A DNA stretch of 64,000 nt from Xiphias gladius. Its lineage: Eukaryota > Chordata > Actinopteri > Istiophoriformes > Xiphiidae. The first letter of the stretch is position 1; each line of letters starts with the position of its first letter. Of the stretch, positions 1 to 33,000 are shown in pieces. Where the stretch lies: positions 14,153,501 to 14,217,500 of the forward strand of contig NC_053415.1 in the NCBI RefSeq assembly GCF_016859285.1, written 5' to 3'. The notes below the pieces were generated by a model. It saw only the letters and a list, made by a program, of their open reading frames with translations. It had not been told where the DNA came from and did no database searches. The position numbers and the translations under genes are program-made.

Positions 1-2240
1 AACTGGTCAGTTTTCATGAGCTCACAGATGCAGTGACCTCTTGTTCAGTTAAGTCATAAAGCTGCTCTAGTGCCACCCAAACAATAAATTGCCTGCATAA
101 AATGTTATGAATTGTTCCCTGAGCGAGGGTAATTATTTTCACTCCCTGGGTTTTGTGACACTGCACTTGTAAGTCTTCGTTTAGAAAGGGATGGTTGAGC
201 CACAGTGAGGATTTTACACCGCCTGCAGTGGATCAGAGTTAAACATATGAAAATGTAAGCATGCACATATATCTACACGGTGTGCCCAGAACTGCCCTCA
301 CTCTGACTCTCCAGAGATTCGTCCACCCTGCAACACTCAGTAGCTGCTTATAAGGCAAACATGGCAGAAAGGTCACTCTGTAAAGCAGTGTGACCCAAAT
401 CACAGATGTTGTTTACCCACAACCACAAAACGGTCAATAAAGCATAATTTACATGTTTTTGTCAAATCCAAAAGGATTGACATTATTGCTTTCATCATTT
501 TTTTTTTTCACAAATATCTATTTCTCTAATAGCCATACAACGGTGAACTCTTTAAGTGGCACATATGTAACATGTAATTGGTCTCCATCCAGCCTCTCCT
601 CTACTGGGGTTGCAGATAAAGTAATAAAGTGAGTCTGGATCACATGCAGACTTCATATTACCGTTACTATACTCAAAATGAGTGACCCACAGGTGAATTG
701 CGGATCACACAAATATACAGCATTTAGCACTTGCAGTTATGATTCAATTAGGTGCATCACTAAGCCATGCCTGCAGAAAGAAAACAGTGCCGCTGTTTCT
801 GACATTCAATATTTTTTTGTGTGCATGCTGGAGATGAAGTGACGCTATCAGAATCGTGACACTAATCTTCATGAATATTTCACAAAACACAGTCAGAAAA
901 ATTACAAAATACAAATAAAAACTAACAAAGGAAAGTTGTGATACAAGGCTCATTTTCCTGATGCAGAGCTGTTCAACTGTCAAATTCATTTCAATTACAT
1001 TACTACTACTATTACAACTACTTCTGATATAGGCTTCCCGTAGGCTAAATGTCCACTGTGCAGCGGCGTTACACAGGATGAAACAAACAAAACAAAAACA
1101 GATCCAACTCTGTATTGGCAGATACTCAATACTGAAAAATTCTGAGGTTAAATGTGATGGGAAGATCACTTTTTATATCTTTTTGTCAAAAGTCTTTCCA
1201 TGATAAGGAGCTAGTTTATGACTGGACGCATATCAAATGTATATCTATACAAAACTCTACATGAACGACGTATTTATATTTAAACATGCAATGTTTATTT
1301 TAAATCCAGTGTGTATCTTATTTTATTTTGGGTTACAAATATATTTGTAATGTGGTCCAGAAACAGATACTTAACTAAGCATATAAAACAGTTATAATGC
1401 AACTATGTAAAAGTGAAAGTTAAACCTATTATTGTAAAAGTTTTTGTTTGTTTTTTTACTTCCGCCAGGGAGGTTATATTTTCACTCGTGTCTGTTCACA
1501 TGTTGGTGTGTTTGTTTATTTGTCAGCAGGATTATGCAAGAAAGTACTGAACAGATTTGCACTGAACTTGTTGGAGGGAGGGGGCATGGGCCAGCCAAGA
1601 ACCCATTACATTTTAGGGCAGATCTGGATCATTTAGTATGAATGTGAATTTTTTTGTCTGAAGTGACACTGGCCTTGGCGGAAGTATGCACTTTACTGAG
1701 CACATTTCCTAGTTATTAAAGTTCTCATTTATTATTCATCATTAGTCAGTACTCGAAAAATGTGCTGAGAATAAGGGAAGGTTTGAACATCTACAGTTCA
1801 ATGACAACTGCACAAACTCCATCTGCTGATAAAGATTGTGTGATAGGTTGAAAAGAGTAAATGGACCTGGAGTTGAGATTGTTTTCTCAAACAAGTATAC
1901 ATGAAAAGGGCTGCACCATTGATTACACATACACATTTTATGTTTATTAAATAAAAAAAAATTGATTCCTGTGGATAGCATCAACCATTTAGTAATGTCC
2001 CAAATATCCTTCACCAGTAAAACAGCCTTCAATAATTTCTTTGTCTCATTGACTAAAAAACCTTCAGCAACAGATGTTGGTTTATGCCGAAGCTATTTGG
2101 TTTGTTTGTGGCCTTTCAAATAACTCCAAGACTCACATTCCTGACTGAACCTTTCATCAACAAGCTGTTCATGGTTAAACACTGTTGGGCATGACAAACC
2201 CGGGACACTGTCGTCAACCATCAGTCATGTGGAAACTCAC
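1..2240 (-). other. stk39 intron 17, continuing past the left edge
   Basis: The donor of coding exon 17 is at 2240/2239 (GTGAGT on the minus strand). No sequence encoding the expected STK39 C-terminus (a short LIGFAQLS-type ending) was found between here and base 1, so the stretch is read as intron. It holds one short inverted-repeat element (1458-1714) and otherwise AT-rich unique sequence. A 141-codon open frame at 744-1169 (-) has no splice or homology support. Confidence 0.7.
1458..1714 (+). repeat. Short interspersed element with terminal inverted repeats, copy 1
   Basis: The left end ACTTCCGCCAGGG (1458-1470) is the near-perfect inverted complement of CCTTGGCGGAAGT (1673-1685). The interior shares blocks with the copy at 32152-32492: GGAGGTTAT..TTTTCAC, GTGTCTGTT, AACCCATTACATTTT, and GGCCTTGG followed by TATGCACT..ACTGAG. 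No coding capacity. I recognise the family as common in fish genomes but cannot name it with certainty. Confidence 0.8.
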
Positions 2241-21720
<19,480 letters not shown>

Positions 21721-21773
21721 GATGATGATGATGCTGCGCTAGTTAGCAGCCTCTCTCACAGACAGATACACAG

Positions 21774-21791
21774 ATAGAGAGAGAGAGGGGG

Positions 21792-21834
<43 letters not shown>

Positions 21835-21854
21835 AGAGAGGGAGAGAGAGAGAA
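21774..21854. repeat. (GA)n homopurine tract just upstream of the stk39 start
   Basis: About 80 bases of almost pure GA with short G runs, beginning 54 bases upstream of the stk39 ATG (CT-rich on the sense strand). It must lie in the 5'UTR or core promoter. Confidence 0.95.
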
Positions 21855-21954
21855 ACAGTCTAATTTAACCTCACCTCCTCCGTACAAGTGTCAGCTGGCA
21901 GCTGCAGCAGCGCAACTACCGCTAGGGATGAGCACAACCCGGAAAATAACGGAC

Positions 21955-22011
21955 CACACACACACACGCACGCACGCACACACACACACGCACGCACGCA
22001 CACAAACACAC
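21955..22011. repeat. (CA)n/(CACG)n microsatellite
   Basis: Alternating CA and CACGCACG units about 240 bases upstream of the stk39 ATG. Purine-pyrimidine alternation makes it a possible Z-DNA former. Confidence 0.93.
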
Positions 22012-22315
22012 TATACACTACAGCGGTGAAAGCAAGTTGACTACACACTGGTTCGATACTTACAGGAAGACATTTACTACAATCACTATTAATCCTCTCA
22101 GAAGACTGCCAAGGCTGCCATTCAGATCTTAAATAAGTTATGTTTTTCAGTAAAGGTGCTATGCGACTAATATGTTAAAATGCTGTCTGCAAGTTGATTT
22201 ATTATCGTCACGTAAAAGGACTCGGCAGCCGCGGTGCCCGAGGCGGTGGCAAGTATATGTGATGATTTAACAAGTCACATGCAGCTAGAACTGCAGGTGA
22301 TGTTGTTAACACTGA

Positions 22316-22329
22316 CCAGTAGGTGGCGC
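22316..22329 (+). promoter_or_regulatory. CTCF-like motif between the divergent promoters
   Basis: CCAGTAGGTGGCGC matches the vertebrate CTCF core CCASYAGRKGGCRS at every position. It lies between the stk39 and cers6 promoters, where an insulator would be plausible. Motif evidence only. Confidence 0.55.
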
Positions 22330-22434
22330 CATCGCATCTTTATGTTGCCTGGTGTCCGATGACTGGAGGACAAAGACACCAACACGCTGCTGGACTGAAC
22401 ATACACAAGAATTTGCTATTAAAAATTGAAACGA

Positions 22435-22613
22435 TCGGTTGACCGACCAGTGAGTCATTAGACAGATATTAATAAACTATTTGGATTTTTCAAGCAGAAA
22501 AGGCAGAACGTGCCCTGGGCCCAGCTTCTCAAATGTGAATATTTTTCTGCTTTGCTTTCTTTTATGTGATGGTAAATTGAATATCTTTGGGTTTTTGGAC
22601 TGTGGTGGTAAGA

Positions 22614-22645
<32 letters not shown>

Positions 22646-22790
22646 GAGTAATGAAAAATAACATCTTCAGCTGTAGGATATTGTGATTGGGAGTATTCGC
22701 TCTTTTCTGACATTATATAGAGGAAACGATTCATCCAGAGAATAATCAGCAAATTAATCAATAATGAAAATAGTGATATCTGCTGCCATA
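22435..22790 (-). repeat. Family R1 interspersed repeat, reverse copy with an internal A30 run
   Basis: Ends in TTAATCAATAATGAAAATAG..CTGCTGCC, the reverse of the family start. The interior keeps the reversed 'tctcaaatgtgaatatttttctgct' type block. A run of 30 A (22615-22644) interrupts it. Confidence 0.75.
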
Positions 22791-23400
22791 TTTGTTATAT
22801 TTTATATATATATATAATGTGTGTCTGCTATTATGCTACAGATTCTGTAAATAATCCCTCTGTTGTATCTTTTATAATACTGAGTTACATTTAATCATTG
22901 TTTTGTAATATATTAGGCATATAACATATATAAAACATTTCTTATGTATTTTCAGTTTTGTGCTGTGCTCATTGATCATATATGATATATACTCTGGGTT
23001 GCCAGCTTACACCGAGCTACAATTAATTCAGTGTAATAAACAACTGTGCAATCGATTTTACCTTAAAATCCTACCTTGAAATTGCTTATAAGATGTTTTG
23101 ATTTAGCTTAAAGGTAAATTCGTGGCTCTGTTTCATTGTATTTCCAGGTGTTACAGGTGTTTCTAATATTTCATAGATATAAATGCGTTGGACAAAATTT
23201 TAGAGACACTTCTCAGTATAAAATGCAATGCTGTTCAGGAGCACCATCCAACCTGAGTATCATATATAGGGGGCCCCAACTTATTTATCCCAATGCTAAA
23301 TGCCGTAATGCTTTCACTTAAAAAAGGGGGGAAAAAAAGATAGGTCACATGAAGAGTTACAAGGTCAGATTCACATCTACTGAGCATGACATGAAAGCTG

Positions 23401-23414
23401 TCAGTAGGTGGCAT
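23401..23414 (+). promoter_or_regulatory. Second, weaker CTCF-like motif
   Basis: TCAGTAGGTGGCAT shares the CAGTAGGTGGC core with the site at 22316 and has the same orientation. It misses the consensus at its first and last bases and lies 600 bases upstream of the cers6 ATG. Confidence 0.3.
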
Positions 23415-24001
23415 CGTTTACCAAGCACTGTGTAGTCTGGAGCTCGAAGCCCGCTGCTACGTTGTCGCCACATTGCTTGCGCTTACATTTCCCCCTTTTT
23501 ACTCAAATTGATGAACGAGAGTCGGCTCGAGGTTTGGCTGCAACAACGCACTGAAGTGGACACGTCACCTGCCGCGCAGTTTATTGCGGGCGTCCTGCCA
23601 TAACATCACCGCAACAGACCCGTGAAACAAACGCGGTACAAAAAAACGAGACGCCAGTTCGTTCCTCTTCCACAGGCAGTCGCCGCTGGGGTTGAGTGTG
23701 ACCGTAGAGGCGCGATGCAAAAAGCGGTTCGCCTTGATCGCGCCGTGGCACAGCCGGCGTAGCGTGCACCGACTGTACTGCATGACACTTCAACGCACCA
23801 ATCAGTCGCGGAGGAGCTGATTGAGTCTACTTCCCTACAGTGGAGTAGCTGAGGGGGAAGCGGGCGGACGGCAATCTCACACGGATCGCTCATCATCGGC
23901 CGAGTGCGCACGGTCAGATCGCCCTGCGAGAGAGCGCCCGAGGCACAGCGCCGCCATCGATTTCTCTTTCGACCCCGGTCACGGTTGTCTGCTGCAGGGA
24001 G

Positions 24002-27000
24002 ATGGCCGGTATTTTGGCGTGGTTTTGGAACGAGAGGTTCTGGCTCCCCCATAACGTAACCTGGGCTGACTTAAAAAACACAGATGAGGCGACGTTCCCG
24101 CAAGCCGAGGATCTCTATCTGGCGTGTCCTTTAGCATTCTGCATCTTCATGATCCGACTGGTGTTCGAAAGGTGGGTCCGAGCACGTGCGGCGGCAGAGA
24201 TAGGGTTTGTTATGTCGATGAAATGTTCCGGCGAACGATGCAGCTCCGCCGTCTGTCTATGCTTGTCAGTCTGTTGCCCAAACAATGGCATCTCATCTGG
24301 TTAGCTCACAAATCAGGCCTGCAGCATTACGCGCTGTCCGCATTTCACGCATCTGTCAGTGTGCACACACGGTGCAACCAAGTTACCCTACCTGCCCAAA
24401 TCCAGTTACTGACCCCCTCAGCCCAAACCCAGATTTCAGTATAGCCCCATGCTGAGAGCGGGTTCATTTTTTTGTTAAACCGGATGTAGTTTTTGTTAAA
24501 CTCTACTGCCCCAGTTTTGATAGGGTGCATGTTGCATCACCATATCCCCGACTCTTAGTGTACAATCATCACTAGACTGTAAGGCACAGAGTCACAGCAT
24601 TGCTCATCATGCATATGTGGGTCAGGAGTCTCTTTTAGAGAGTAGTGATGGAGGCCTTAAATTTCCACTCTAAACCCTTCATTCATGGTAAGAATTTTTA
24701 TCCCTGAAAAGGCAGTATGTTGATTGAAAAGGTCAATATCACGAGACAGAGAGTGTAGCAGCCCTAATATTTGATCTATAGGTGTGGAATCCATGTGCGC
24801 TCTATATATATCATGAATTTATCCATTCTGCATCGTTTATTTACATACCCATTTGATCATTTGAGTAGCCATTTGCCAACACCCATCACCGCTCATGGGA
24901 AAAGTAGGTTTCAGGAATTTTACCAAATGTGTTCGGGTATTTGCAGACTGCACAAAATCTGTAGAGTGGTTTATAATGGCAAACGTCTTGTGTCAAAAAG
25001 ACAAAAATATCTTCACACTGTCTTGTATTCTACTTGGAAATGTCAACTTTTAAACTGAAAGTGGTCTTCCACGTGATGACCTGTGGAAGACAATTTGTAG
25101 CCAAAACCTTGTCATGTCCATGTAGACTAAAAGAATTGAGAACATGCAGATGCGTGCGTCTAAGTGCAGATTACTTTTTTCCACCACCAGCAAAGAATTT
25201 ATGGATATGCATGTCCCTCCTGACAATTTTCTGCATTGTGTCCCCATCCCTAAATGTGAATAATACACCTATAATTGACCTCAATGATACCGTCTGTATT
25301 GATGTCGATCATGTAATGTTGTCCTGATGTGTTACTTGCAGGTTTATTGCAAGACCATGTGCGATGGGCCTGAAGATCCAAGCCAACGGGCCACAAAAAG
25401 CACAGCCCAACGCTATCCTCGAGAAGGTTTTCACTGCTATAACCAAGGTGATGCATTTGTTCTCCTTGTTCTTGTTTATATTCTGTTATACCTGTATAAC
25501 TTGTACTACAATGAGAGCTGCAGCTAACATGAGTGGGGTGCTTATTTTGTCTTTCCAGCACCCAGATGAGAAGAGGCTGGAAGGCCTGTCCAAGCAGCTC
25601 GACTGGGATGTGCGGACCATCCAGCGCTGGTTCAGACAGCGGCGCAACCAGGAGAAGCCCAGCACTCTCGCTCGATTCTGTGAAAGCATGTAAGGCAAAT
25701 TAAATTCAACACCACAACATATACCTAACATAGCTGCAAGCCATTTTCTCTGCGTGTAAACACATCCAACTTTTTGCAAATGAATTTGCACGAACTTGCC
25801 TGATGTAGGTATGTAATCCACAGTGAACATCTTATCTGCTTTATTGCTGTCATGAGTAATGTGAATTTATTGTTGGTTGGTAATACAGTTCTATGTGAAA
25901 ACTGATTTAACTAGGCTGGACAGCATTTCCACTCATCAATAAAGCAACCGTGACAGTAGTAAAAGCAGGCACTATGTTCACAGTGATAGATAACATTATC
26001 TCAAACAAGTTTCATGTTTCTGCAAAAAATTTTCATTCTGTATGGAAATCAAGGGAAACACCATGGCTGCTTAAAAGCACACATGCACAAAAACAACATT
26101 TTTTACTCAGGTAAATGTTGGCAGTTATTTAAAGGTGATTTTTAGGGCTACAATTAACAATTATTTGCATTATCGATTACTATGCTGATTATTTTCTCAA
26201 TTAAGTGATAATTTTATAGTGTACGAAATGCCATCAAGTAGTGGAAAAAAATGCCCATCACAGTTTCTTCCAAGTTAATGTCTTCACATTGCTTGTTTTG
26301 TCAGAACAACAGACCAAAACCCCAAAATATTCAGTTCACAATGATATAAAGCAGAGAAAAGCAGCAAATCCTCACATCTGGAAACTGGAATGTTTGGCAT
26401 TGTTGTTTGAAAAAGGACTGGAAAACTACTTCAGTTTTGCTTAACCGTTACTGTCTCTTACTTGACTTATGAAGACTGCAACATGAATGCTGGTGCTGCC
26501 ATGGGATAACAGTCAAATGTGTCCCAGTGCGAACCAACCAACCCACTCAGGCTGTAATAGAGAACTGGCTAATCTGCAGTAGAGCGTCTGCCGTCAGGGA
26601 GATTGTAGTTACTTAGCAGTGTGATGTTAAAGGCCAACGACCGAGCGTGACTGTCAGAGCAGAGTCATGTCTGACACCGGTAGAGCCAATCTGGCAGTCT
26701 GAGACACTGGGAGCCTCACATCTCCTCATCTGCCTGAGGCTACTGAGGACAATGTTGGCCGATTAGACCACTGGGCTCCTCTTACAACCTTTTGAGAGGA
26801 ATCTGAAAAAGCAAACCGGCTTTCTTACAGACAAGAAGGAAGTTTATTTGTGCTCCTGTGGAATATGTATGGGCTTTTCGAACATGCTTAGCTGGCAGTC
26901 ACTGTGTTAAAGCAAGAATTGCACCAAAGCCGTTATCTGCATACAGCATAATTGACTGCAGATGACACTGGGCTTCTCAATAGTTTGGCCAGGTTGTCTG

Positions 27001-30000
27001 TCTTAGTTGCTTATGATGCAATTCTCCAAAAGGGGGCTGGCTTCAGTCCTTCCAGGAGCGATTGTGCTCTAATTAGGCCCTCATGCACAGCTGTTGCGGA
27101 CTGATAGCATTCTTTGTCTCTCAGTTGTCAGGATGGCTGATCTGTTGTCTATTCTTTTCATTATGCAGACATTATGTAGCAGACACATTTGGTCTGGGAA
27201 TAATGAAGACTCTGCATGGAGCTTGTTTACCAGCTATTGTCATCTCCACCAGATATAAAGCAAAAAAGCAATTCCAACAAGTTCAAGTATTGATTTTTTT
27301 GGCAAGTTACCTACAGTAAACCCTGTGTCTTACAACAGAGACTGAAATCTTTCCAAAATTTTCTTAAAATAGGTGTTTTGCAGTCATAGCAAGACACAAA
27401 CAGAAAATGACTTGATAAGGTAGCGTTCTTTCACCACAGTGGCAAAGCTACTTGTGTTTACAAAAATGAACTATATTTAAAGCCACAACATGAGAACTAC
27501 TTGCATATTAAGATGAACAGTTTTTGCACTGTAGTTGTACCTGCAAACCCCTCCTATCTTCAGTTCCCCTTGGCTAGGACATGCTGAGGCAGGATCGTGC
27601 TTTGATGTCCTCAATAGCCCCAGTTGTCTGATCTCGTCTTCCTCTGTCCTTTCTCTTCTCTGCTTTCACTGAGAATAAAGAAATTATCATAAGCCAAAAA
27701 AAATGCAATTCACAGCTTCTGAAGACATAAGGACCGGGTATTTCTATGACAAGACTTAATATCACTTAATATATACACTATTTTCGTCTTGTAACATCAA
27801 TGTTTAGCCTCAGTTAATATTTGATTTATGCTAAAATGGAATGGTTTTTCAATGGGTTTTGACAAATGTTTTTTTATAGGTTGAAAAACCTACTCCCTTT
27901 TGCAACACATATATATATATATATATATATACAACCATGTACAATGGGTCTTTTAAGGAATAGTTTAACATTTGGGGAAATATGCTCATTGGCTTTCTTG
28001 CTGAGGTTTAGATGAGCAGATTGATACCAATCTTGTGACTGTACAGCGAATATGAAGCTACCACAAGCAGCCGGTTACCTTAGCTTAGTACAAAGACTGC
28101 AAACGGGGAAACAGCTAGCCTGGCTCCGTCCAGAGGTAACAAAGTGCACCTAACAGCGCCTCTAAAGCTCACTAATTAACGCATTATATCTTTCTTGTTT
28201 AAACCAAACAAAAAACAAAATGTGTAAAAGCAATGTGGATGTGAGAGGTTCCTTGCTGCATTATTTCTTGGCTAGGCACAGTGACACGCCTGACATCACT
28301 GTGATGACAAGTCTGCAGAAAAGTAACTATGCATGTGAAAGAACTATCCCGGAATATAATCAGATGTACTGTAGTGTGTTAAATATTAGCGTATTTCCCA
28401 AAATGTTAAACTATTCCTTTAAGTTTTTTTTAGTTGTTTTTGAGGTGGGTGGAGGTTGCAAAATGTCAAATCTATCACTAAAAATGAACACTGGCATTGT
28501 CTTGACAATTTATGCCCTATTGCTATGCTCTTTTAATTAGTCATTCCTTTTCTTTACTTTCATAAGAAACCACCACAACCAACGCCTGCAGTAGATACTT
28601 AAAAGTGAATCTAGGCCTCTTAACCTTTACAGAGACATGCTATTAATAGCAGCTGAGATTGGCAATATCCTCATTACTGTTCTTCTTCTAACCAATAGGT
28701 CTATGATTTTCATACCTTTCAACCAGCACACCTCCCCAGAGGCAGCTCAGTAGACACCAAGCCAACATCTAATAAGCATGTTTGTGCGCAGCACACGCTT
28801 ATACTCACGCTGAGAGATGAGCCAAATACACGTGTATCTTAAAAGAGAACAGCCACACCCCTGCTTTCCTTAAAATTAGTTGCAGTCTTCTGGCACCACA
28901 TTTAAATAACTAGCTGTTAACAAGCTTTTTTATTTGGGCAATTTGAAATCATACCTAGAAATCAAACCAAATTAGACAAATATACGAAGGTGAAAAGGAC
29001 AGCTATTACTTGCCTGAGGAGGAATAGAGGTGTTTCTGCTTAACAGCAAAGAGGGAATATATTAAAACGTTGTCAGAACTGAATTTTGACTAAAGCTAGA
29101 GCCTTTTGACGAACTGTTTTATTGAACCATCCAAAAGCAAACAGTTGCTGTCAGCTTGTGTTTAGACTACCCAACTGGAAAAGTGACAGAGTTGAATTAA
29201 ATGAGCCAGCATGGCCTCCTTTTTATCATTTTATTCCAAAGCTAGGTGCTGCACTCAGAATAAAGCCAACCTCATTACTTAGTTTTTGATCAAATCAAAG
29301 TGCCCCCCTACAATTATTTCCTCCCTCAGGCAGTGTTCTGTCTAAGCAGGTACATTTGGTGTAATGGGGATCAGTGGATCTGTCCCGGTTTAAAACCAAC
29401 AGTTTCATCAGATATCATGAATGATTCATTCATGTAGAATCAAGCTATTATGAAAGGATGGTGGTTCTGTATGTATCCTGACTCATTACATAAGCTTACT
29501 CTTACTGTGTCACATAAATCAAAGTTTGTTTACAGAACCAGTTCATCGTAACACATACACCTAATCCTTTTAACCACACTTACTAACTAACTCTAATTAA
29601 TTACAAGAGTAACTGGCTGGTTGCAGCTATATAATATGCAGAAAATAAACAATGGCCCTTAGAAAATTAAATGAAAAACATTTCCGCCCGTCTACAACCA
29701 GTGCACCTGAAGAATGTTACTCATAACTACAAAAGAAAAAAAACATCTGTGCCTGACTTCATATAAAAAAAAAAAAAAAAACTATTCACAGGAAGCTGTT
29801 GTGAGTCATTGTGATTGTACATATATAGCAGCGATTCAACAGCACTTGAAAAAGACCCTTGCGGGCTTGATGAACCAGTTGCCATGCAACAGTTTTTACT
29901 GCGTGCCAGGTAGACTTGTGTAGTTAATTTGGTTTTACAATACTGTTGATCAAGCACAAAAAGCAGTTAATGACAGCTTCCGCAGGCCACGTATTAACAT

Positions 30001-33000
30001 GTTAATAATTCCTCCAGTATTTATTAAAGAGTTACAACTGAATATCCTGAACAAAAATCCACATAATAGACTTGGTGTTGGTGTCTGTTGGATGTGCCTG
30101 AACTGAGAAGCTCATATGGATTTACCCTGCTCTCTTTTTAAGTGTTCATGTCATGTTGTGTTTGGAGGCTGTTGCTGCCATAATGTGTTTGAATTGAGGC
30201 CAGCTGGAACAACCACGTGGCACAACTTTAAAAGTATGCAAAACATGACAAGCTACGCAGCTTCTGTCACAGCCATGGGAGTGGAGAGTGAATATTTTCT
30301 TCCATTTCGCAGAAATGTAGCTGTGTTTTGTTCCTCCTCAACATGTTTTACTTCATGAAACTAACACACTGTATTCTGGGAAAAAAAGATTTAATTTAAT
30401 TGGTGACAAATTAGTCAAATGCTGTGCCAACTCAAGAACGCCCAACAGGGGGTCTCTCATTCAAGCCTTGCCGTCAATGTTGCTTTTGTTCCCTGCATAA
30501 ATACTTTTTTTTTTTTTTGGAGGAGGATGCAAATTCCAGACGTTGTGTAGAAAGGAGATATGCTAGTTATGACTTGGGTGTATATATATATATATATGTA
30601 TATATTTTCACATCTCCCTTCTCAGCAAGGCTTTGATCACTGAAGTGTCAGCTGACGCAGTTTCTTCTCCGCCTGTAAGCTCAGACCTCATGATCACTTC
30701 CACTATCACTGAGTAGTTGTGGTTACTGTAAATGACGTGCAGGTTTTATATAAAGCACAGAGCAGGCTGGGCTGAGACTGGACACTCTCTCTTGTCTTTC
30801 CCTCTGGACCTCACCAGTGTAAAGTCAGTGATGTCCCAAATTTAGTGAGTCACTCTAGGCCACAGATACGGGGAAGTAAGAGGACCTCACACCATTTCAG
30901 ATTTCTGATTACAGGCATGACAGCCACATTATGTGCCGCAGTGTGCTGACCCTGAGAACCCAACTATACAAGTAGCATGCAGTACAAGTTGCATTAACTT
31001 ACACACCCCCTGGTAATGTTTATATTTTGGAAAAGATTCTGTATTGTTTGATTAGAGGATGTGAGATGCAGATTAAAACACTTTCCTTCTCTCTCTAATC
31101 TGCCAATTCCTTTGTGAATTCAAAATTACTACATAAAGCTTTATTTAGATTCTGGAAGACATGTGAAAACAGTGTAGAAAAGAGAAAGAAAGAAAAGCCA
31201 AATTAAAGGAAAAAACATCAATTGGGCCATCCCCAGACTTAGCCCATGGCCTACCGAAACCACTCTGGAGCAGACAGATATACCATCAAATTTTTCAAGG
31301 TTATAGTATGCCTTCAAACAAATTGTTAAGATTGCAAAAATAATGGTAGGGTTTCTTGAGGCTTGATAAATGTGTGTGTTCAGCAAAGTTAATATAGCCC
31401 TGGACTTTTTGTAGCCTTCCATTTAGATCAACCCAGGGTGAAGAAAATCCAGTGTGTAAATCATTCTGCAGCTTTCATTCTTGCTGTTTTATCTATTGTG
31501 TTTTTCTTTATTTCTTTCAGGTGGAGATTTACTTTCTATCTATACATATTTACCTACGGAGTGCGTTTCCTTAAAAAGGTACGTTTTACTCAAAAACAAA
31601 TGAGAACCGACCTCCTGTTATGACTGTTGAAGTTAGTTTTTTCTACAGAACATACAGTATGGAAGTTCATGGATGGCTTGAAAATCTTGTGGCTTCTGAA
31701 TAGGTTGATGCCTTGTCATGAGATTGGGAGGTAAAGTTGAAGTTATTTTGTTTTTAAGTTTATAATTCACATTACAGCCTAGTACAAAAAGTGTTCATTA
31801 ATAATGGATCTCACAAGGATCTTTCAAAGTAGGGGGGGAGCTGCTGACAAATAAAACACTCCTTATGACTAAATAATGCCATCTGTTAAACAGGCAAACA
31901 GTTTTTCATGTAGTTCGTGGTACTCAATGATGATTTGTCTTTCTTTTGATCATGAATGTCAACTGCTGGAAGTCAGTGTTCATATGTACTTTTACTGGGT
32001 GTCATGTTATCCCATTTCAATAGTTATTTGAAATGGCACGCCCCAGTGCCTGCATGCAAAATGACTACAGCTGAGATGACTGTAGTTACCTGTTGGCAGC
32101 TATTTTGTAAACTTTACTGTTGTTGTTCTGTGGATGAAATTACTATGTTGTTACCTCCCACAAGGAGGTTATGTTTTCACTTGTGTCTGTTTGTTGGTCT
32201 GTTTTGTCCGTTTGTCAGTAAAATTATGCAGAAAGTACCAAAGGTTTGGTACTTTTGGTAAGTTTGGTAAGTTTGGTTCCAGACTTGATGGAGGGATGGG
32301 GCATGTGCCAAGGAAGAACCCATTACATTTTGGTGTGGGTCCAGTTAAAGGGGTGGATCCAGGATTTTTCTCTCTCTTTTTTTTTTTTAAATCATTTTCC
32401 TTAATATTGTGTGAGAGGGATTTTTTTGACATTTTTCTCAATATTTGGCCTTGGTGGAGGTATGCACTCTACTGAGTGCCATTCCAGTCGTTATACGGAT
32501 AATGTTGAAGTGGTTTTCCTAATGCCTCTCCATGCTGTTGTACTGTGACTACTTCCACTATGACTTAAAGATACAAAGTGTTCACAATAAAATACTTTTT
32601 TATTTTTTATTTTATTTTTTTAAATATATCTCTTGAATAACTTTACGATTGGCCGGGTTCAAGGCATGGATTCGGCTTTTGGTGTCACTGCAGTTTGTCA
32701 CTTGAACGCAACGTACCACTTGAGCTTTGACAGCTAGCAAGCTTTACATTTTAAGTTTTATCTATGTATTTAATATCTAAGACACAAAAACAGTACTGTA
32801 CAATTTTAACATTTTTGACGTAATTTGTTTCTGTAAAATAACAACCAAGCAACTGTAATGCTGGCGTTATTTTTTGGGACTAGCTTATCCCCTGTGTTGG
32901 TTAGCATTTGCGGCTAATGTAAGCTACAGCATGCCAACCTGTCTAACAAACATAATGCCAACTCTACATTCATACTGAATATTTTCCAAATTAAATGTTT

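Larger units (their letters stand above)
21721..24001. promoter_or_regulatory. Divergent intergenic region between stk39 and cers6
   Basis: The two start codons face away from each other, 2.28 kb apart, as the human genes also do. CpG-dense sequence occurs at both ends: the stk39 exon 1 side (about 21340-21760) and the cers6 side (about 23450-24060). A CCAAT box in CACCAATCAG lies near 23798, about 200 bases before the cers6 ATG. The middle holds GA and CA/CG tracts, a CTCF-like motif and one R1 repeat. Transcription start sites cannot be placed from sequence alone. Confidence 0.7.
25690..31520 (+). other. cers6 intron 3, 5.8 kb
   Basis: GT-AG intron between the Hox-like-domain exon and the first TLC exon. 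It holds an R1 copy (26141-26440), a TA tract (27909-27931), a TTAA-flanked inverted-repeat element (27957-28418) and an interrupted TA tract (30580-30605). No other gene is recognised. Confidence 0.75.

Noticed and set aside
744-1169. 141-codon open frame on the minus strand
   Set aside because: It lies inside stk39 intron 17, has low-complexity hydrophobic composition, no recognisable homology and no splice-site framing. AT-rich introns yield such frames by chance.
1-2240. Search for the last stk39 exon (LIGFAQLS-type C-terminus)
   Set aside because: No minus-strand segment encodes it. It most likely lies left of the window, so no exon is claimed.
23606-24052. 148-codon open frame antisense to the cers6 5' end
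   Set aside because: GC-rich CpG-island sequence produces long antisense frames. It overlaps cers6 exon 1, and the Arg-rich translation shows no family likeness.
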